Assembly: GCF_022919215.1 (NCBI RefSeq)
Contig: NZ_CP095046.1
Location: 4,640,501 to 4,704,500, forward strand
Direction of reading: 5' to 3'
Length of the DNA stretch: 64,000 bases
From: Hymenobacter cellulosilyticus
Lineage (GTDB): Bacteria > Bacteroidota > Bacteroidia > Cytophagales > Hymenobacteraceae
Position numbers and translations under genes: made by a program. The notes below the pieces were generated by a model, which did no database searches, was not told the origin of the DNA, and was given only the letters and a program-made list of their open reading frames with translations. Below, piece by piece: positions 62,076 through 64,000 of the stretch; position 1 is the stretch's first letter, and each line of letters starts with the position of its first letter.

Positions 62076-62951
62076 ATGAATACCGAGCAAAACGAACCCC
62101 GGCCCACCAACAGCGAAATCAACCCCAAGCCTACCAGCTACCCCACTTCCGAGGAAAGCCTGGACGTGAAGCCCGACTGGGATATGTCGAGCTACCGGCC
62201 CGCCGGCAAGCTCCAGGGCAAGGTAGCCCTCATCACCGGCGGCGACTCCGGCATTGGGCGGGCCGTGGCCCTGGCCTTCGCCATGGAAGGCGCCGACATA
62301 GCTGTGGTGTACCACACCAACGCCGAGGATGCCGCCGTCGTGGGTCGCGCCGTGGAAGCCCAGGGCCGTAAGTTTCTGGCCATTCAGTGCGACGTGCGCT
62401 CGGCTACGGCCTGCCGCGAGGCCGTGCGCCAGACCCACCGGGAACTGGGCGGTTTCAACATTCTGGTGAACAACGCTGCCTACCAGATGGGGTACGAGAA
62501 CTTCGAAACCATTCCCGAGGAGAACATTCACCAGACCTTCGACACCAACATCAAGGGCTACATCTTTATGGCCCAGGCCGCCATTCCGTTCCTGAAGGAA
62601 GGCGACGCCATCATCAACACGGGCAGCATTGTGGGGTTGGTGGGCCACCCCCACCAGATTGACTACGCCAGCACCAAGGGCGCCATTCATACCTTCACCA
62701 AGAGCTTGGCCGGCTACCTGGGCGAGAAGAAAATCCGGGTAAACGCCGTGCTGCCCGGCCCCATCTGGACGCCCCTCATTCCCGGCACCATGCTCAAGGA
62801 AGACCTCCAGCAGTTCGGCGACTCCACCATGCTCGGCCGCCCCGGTCAGCCCGAGGAGCTGGCCCCGGCCTACGTCTACTTCGCCTCCCAGGATGGGAGC
62901 TATTCCACCGGCAGCCTGCTGGAAGTAACCGGCGGCATGCCCAAAAGCTAA
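62076..62951 (+). CDS. SDR-family oxidoreductase (YhdF/YghA-like)
   Basis: The 291-residue enzyme has an N-terminal extension (NPKPTSYPTSEESLDVKPDW) typical of the GspA/YghA-type SDR group. It has the nucleotide motif VALITGGDSGIGRAVALAFA, NNAAYQMG, active Ser in INTGSIVGLVGHP and YASTK. The C-terminal GSLLEVTGG is characteristic of the group. Substrate unknown; homologues are linked with stress and aldehyde metabolism. The start at 62076 is chosen because of the family N-terminus. Confidence 0.85.
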   Translation: MNTEQNEPRPTNSEINPKPTSYPTSEESLDVKPDWDMSSYRPAGKLQGKVALITGGDSGIGRAVALAFAMEGADIAVVYHTNAEDAAVVGRAVEAQGRKFLAIQCDVRSATACREAVRQTHRELGGFNILVNNAAYQMGYENFETIPEENIHQTFDTNIKGYIFMAQAAIPFLKEGDAIINTGSIVGLVGHPHQIDYASTKGAIHTFTKSLAGYLGEKKIRVNAVLPGPIWTPLIPGTMLKEDLQQFGDSTMLGRPGQPEELAPAYVYFASQDGSYSTGSLLEVTGGMPKS

Positions 62952-62984
62952 GGTCGTACGCCCGCGGCGGAAAACCCAACATTC

Positions 62985-63021
62985 AAAAAGCCCCTGGTAT
63001 ACTGTACCAGGGGCTTTTTTT
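62985..63021. terminator. Bidirectional terminator
   Basis: AAAAAGCCCCTGGTA and TACCAGGGGCTTTTT form a perfect stem with a 5-nt loop and T runs on both strands. It lies between the convergent SDR and DUF692 genes. Confidence 0.9.
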
Positions 63022-63084
63022 ATGGTGGCGGGTAGCCGGGATTAGGGGCTGCTCCGAGGCGGTTTCGGCCCCAGCAGGCCGCAT

Positions 63085-64000
63085 TTACTGCCACTTCTGA
63101 GCAATGCGCAGGGCCGTTTCGAGCATGTGGGGCTCCCACTCCTCGATTTTCCAGGCGGAGTGAGCCAAATCAGAGGCCTGCAGCTGCCGGTGGGCCTGCT
63201 CAAACGAGGGGGCCGTTTCGAGGATGCGGGAAAGCTGCAGTTGCTGCTCATAGAGCCGGGCATCCTCGGCTACCGGGCCCGCCACCCAGGGCTGCAGGGG
63301 CAGAAACAGCTGGCTTATCCGCCCGACGGCCCGGCTGCGGTACTCGGCTACCAGGGCTTCCATGCGACCAAAGTCGTGGCGGAACTGGGCGCGGCTGGGC
63401 TCGGTCTGCAGGGCGTTGCCGAGCTGCTCGAGCACCACAAACTTCAGGTTGGGGCAGCGGGGCATGGTCAGCTTCAGCAGTTCAAATACCTCGTCGGGCA
63501 CGGCATCGTCGTGGGTATCGCGCCGGACCTGCCGGCCCGGCACCTGGCCCGATTCTTCCCAGCTGCCGCCCGAAATATGGATTTCCCGCACCCGGTCCAG
63601 TGGATAGAGCCGAATCAGCTCCTCGTAGGGCACCGCGAAGTTGTGGAGCTGGCAGAACAGGTTGTGCAAATCCAGAATCAGGAAGCCATTGACCGGCTCC
63701 ACGAGCTTGTCCAGAAACTCCCCGTGCCGCTGCACCTCGTCGAGGGAGTAGGCGAAGGCCAGATTCTCCAGCCCCACCGGGCACTGGCAGGCGTCCTGGA
63801 TGCGGCGCAGGCGGTCCTGGCCCAGGTGCAGGGCTGAGCTGGTGTAGGGAATGGGCAGCGGGGCGCCGGAGTGGAAGTTCTGCCCCGTGAAAAAGCCGAA
63901 GTGCTCGGTAATATGGTCGAAGGTGAACTGCCCGGCCAGGGCCCGCAGCTGCTGCAGCCACTGCTGCTGCTCGGGAGTCCAGCGGCCCGAAAGCAGGGAA
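63085..64000 (-). CDS. DUF692 / multinuclear non-heme iron oxidase-like protein (partial)
   Basis: The C-terminal 304 residues or so are in the window; the start lies beyond the right edge. The conserved segments are FDHITEHFGFFTG, LENLAFAYSLDEV, GFLILDLHNLFCQLHNF and VREIHISGGSWEESGQ, which carry the His, Glu and Asp metal ligands of the TIM-barrel DUF692 (MNIO) family. Known members modify peptides together with a partner protein. A C-terminal helical extension (about 90 residues) may be the fused partner-like part. Partner genes could lie outside the window. Confidence 0.75.
   Translation of the reverse strand, partial: SLLSGRWTPEQQQWLQQLRALAGQFTFDHITEHFGFFTGQNFHSGAPLPIPYTSSALHLGQDRLRRIQDACQCPVGLENLAFAYSLDEVQRHGEFLDKLVEPVNGFLILDLHNLFCQLHNFAVPYEELIRLYPLDRVREIHISGGSWEESGQVPGRQVRRDTHDDAVPDEVFELLKLTMPRCPNLKFVVLEQLGNALQTEPSRAQFRHDFGRMEALVAEYRSRAVGRISQLFLPLQPWVAGPVAEDARLYEQQLQLSRILETAPSFEQAHRQLQASDLAHSAWKIEEWEPHMLETALRIAQKWQ

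Overview
The window looks like chromosomal DNA of a GC-rich member of the Bacteroidota, most likely Hymenobacter or a close relative. The signs are a type IX secretion sorting domain, a hybrid two-component protein with a reactive propeller, several short lipoproteins typical of Bacteroidota, promoters of the TTTG / TAnnTTTG type, and families of short palindromic intergenic repeats. This placement rests on recognition of protein families; no search was run.

The most striking region is 4.7-11.4 kb, all on the minus strand. In transcription order it holds a PcfJ-like protein, a Ro60 (TROVE plus vWA) protein, a microbial PARG-like ADP-ribose glycohydrolase, a 1.1-kb non-coding stretch, and the RNA ligase RtcB. 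The non-coding stretch (6276-7405) resolves by eye into eight consecutive Y-RNA-like units. Each has a helix closed by its own 5' and 3' ends, interrupted by the same 7-nt loop strand (TGYYGTM), with helix sequences that differ between units but stay complementary. Five units carry a circularly permuted tRNA mimic (T arm, acceptor stem closed by a short loop, D arm). A sixth keeps only part of it, and two are reduced to the Ro60-type stem. A second RtcB-like gene starts at the left edge (1-48).

Other regions, left to right: a zinc-ribbon protein and a fructokinase (0.5-2.1 kb); an ArsR-SRPBCC-DoxX-YdeI operon with a double operator (2.4-4.3 kb); a 21-bp tandem repeat array (4.4-4.7 kb); a 25-codon autonomous small gene (11.9 kb); histone-deacetylase-like and J-domain genes (12.7-14.7 kb); an alpha/beta hydrolase and an XRE-S24 regulator (14.9-16.6 kb); a membrane-stress cluster of YbjN, PspA, OB-fold membrane protein, flotillin and a giant AAA ATPase (16.8-26.6 kb) in which the ATPase gene is split by a palindromic repeat; an AT-richer accessory island with an AlbA_2 protein (26.7-28.7 kb); an XRE gene behind two perfect palindromes (29 kb); an AraC/SDR pair, OmpA, prolyl oligopeptidase, lipoproteins and a very repetitive S74 surface protein (31-42 kb); a T9SS protein and a 1351-residue hybrid sensor (42.9-48.9 kb); small genes including TfoX and an ankyrin protein (49-51.6 kb); a MacB-type efflux operon facing its probable NtrC/NtrY-type two-component system (51.8-59.2 kb); PhoD, a second SDR and a partial DUF692 protein (59.4-64 kb).

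Fifteen otherwise normal genes are broken by single-base deletions, 22 in all, nearly all in homopolymers. Adding back one base per site makes every gene an exact multiple of three. This looks like uncorrected sequencing error rather than real decay, so these are listed as frameshifted CDS. Genuinely decayed genes (esterase, resolvase, NHL fragment, ATPase tail copy) are listed as pseudogenes.
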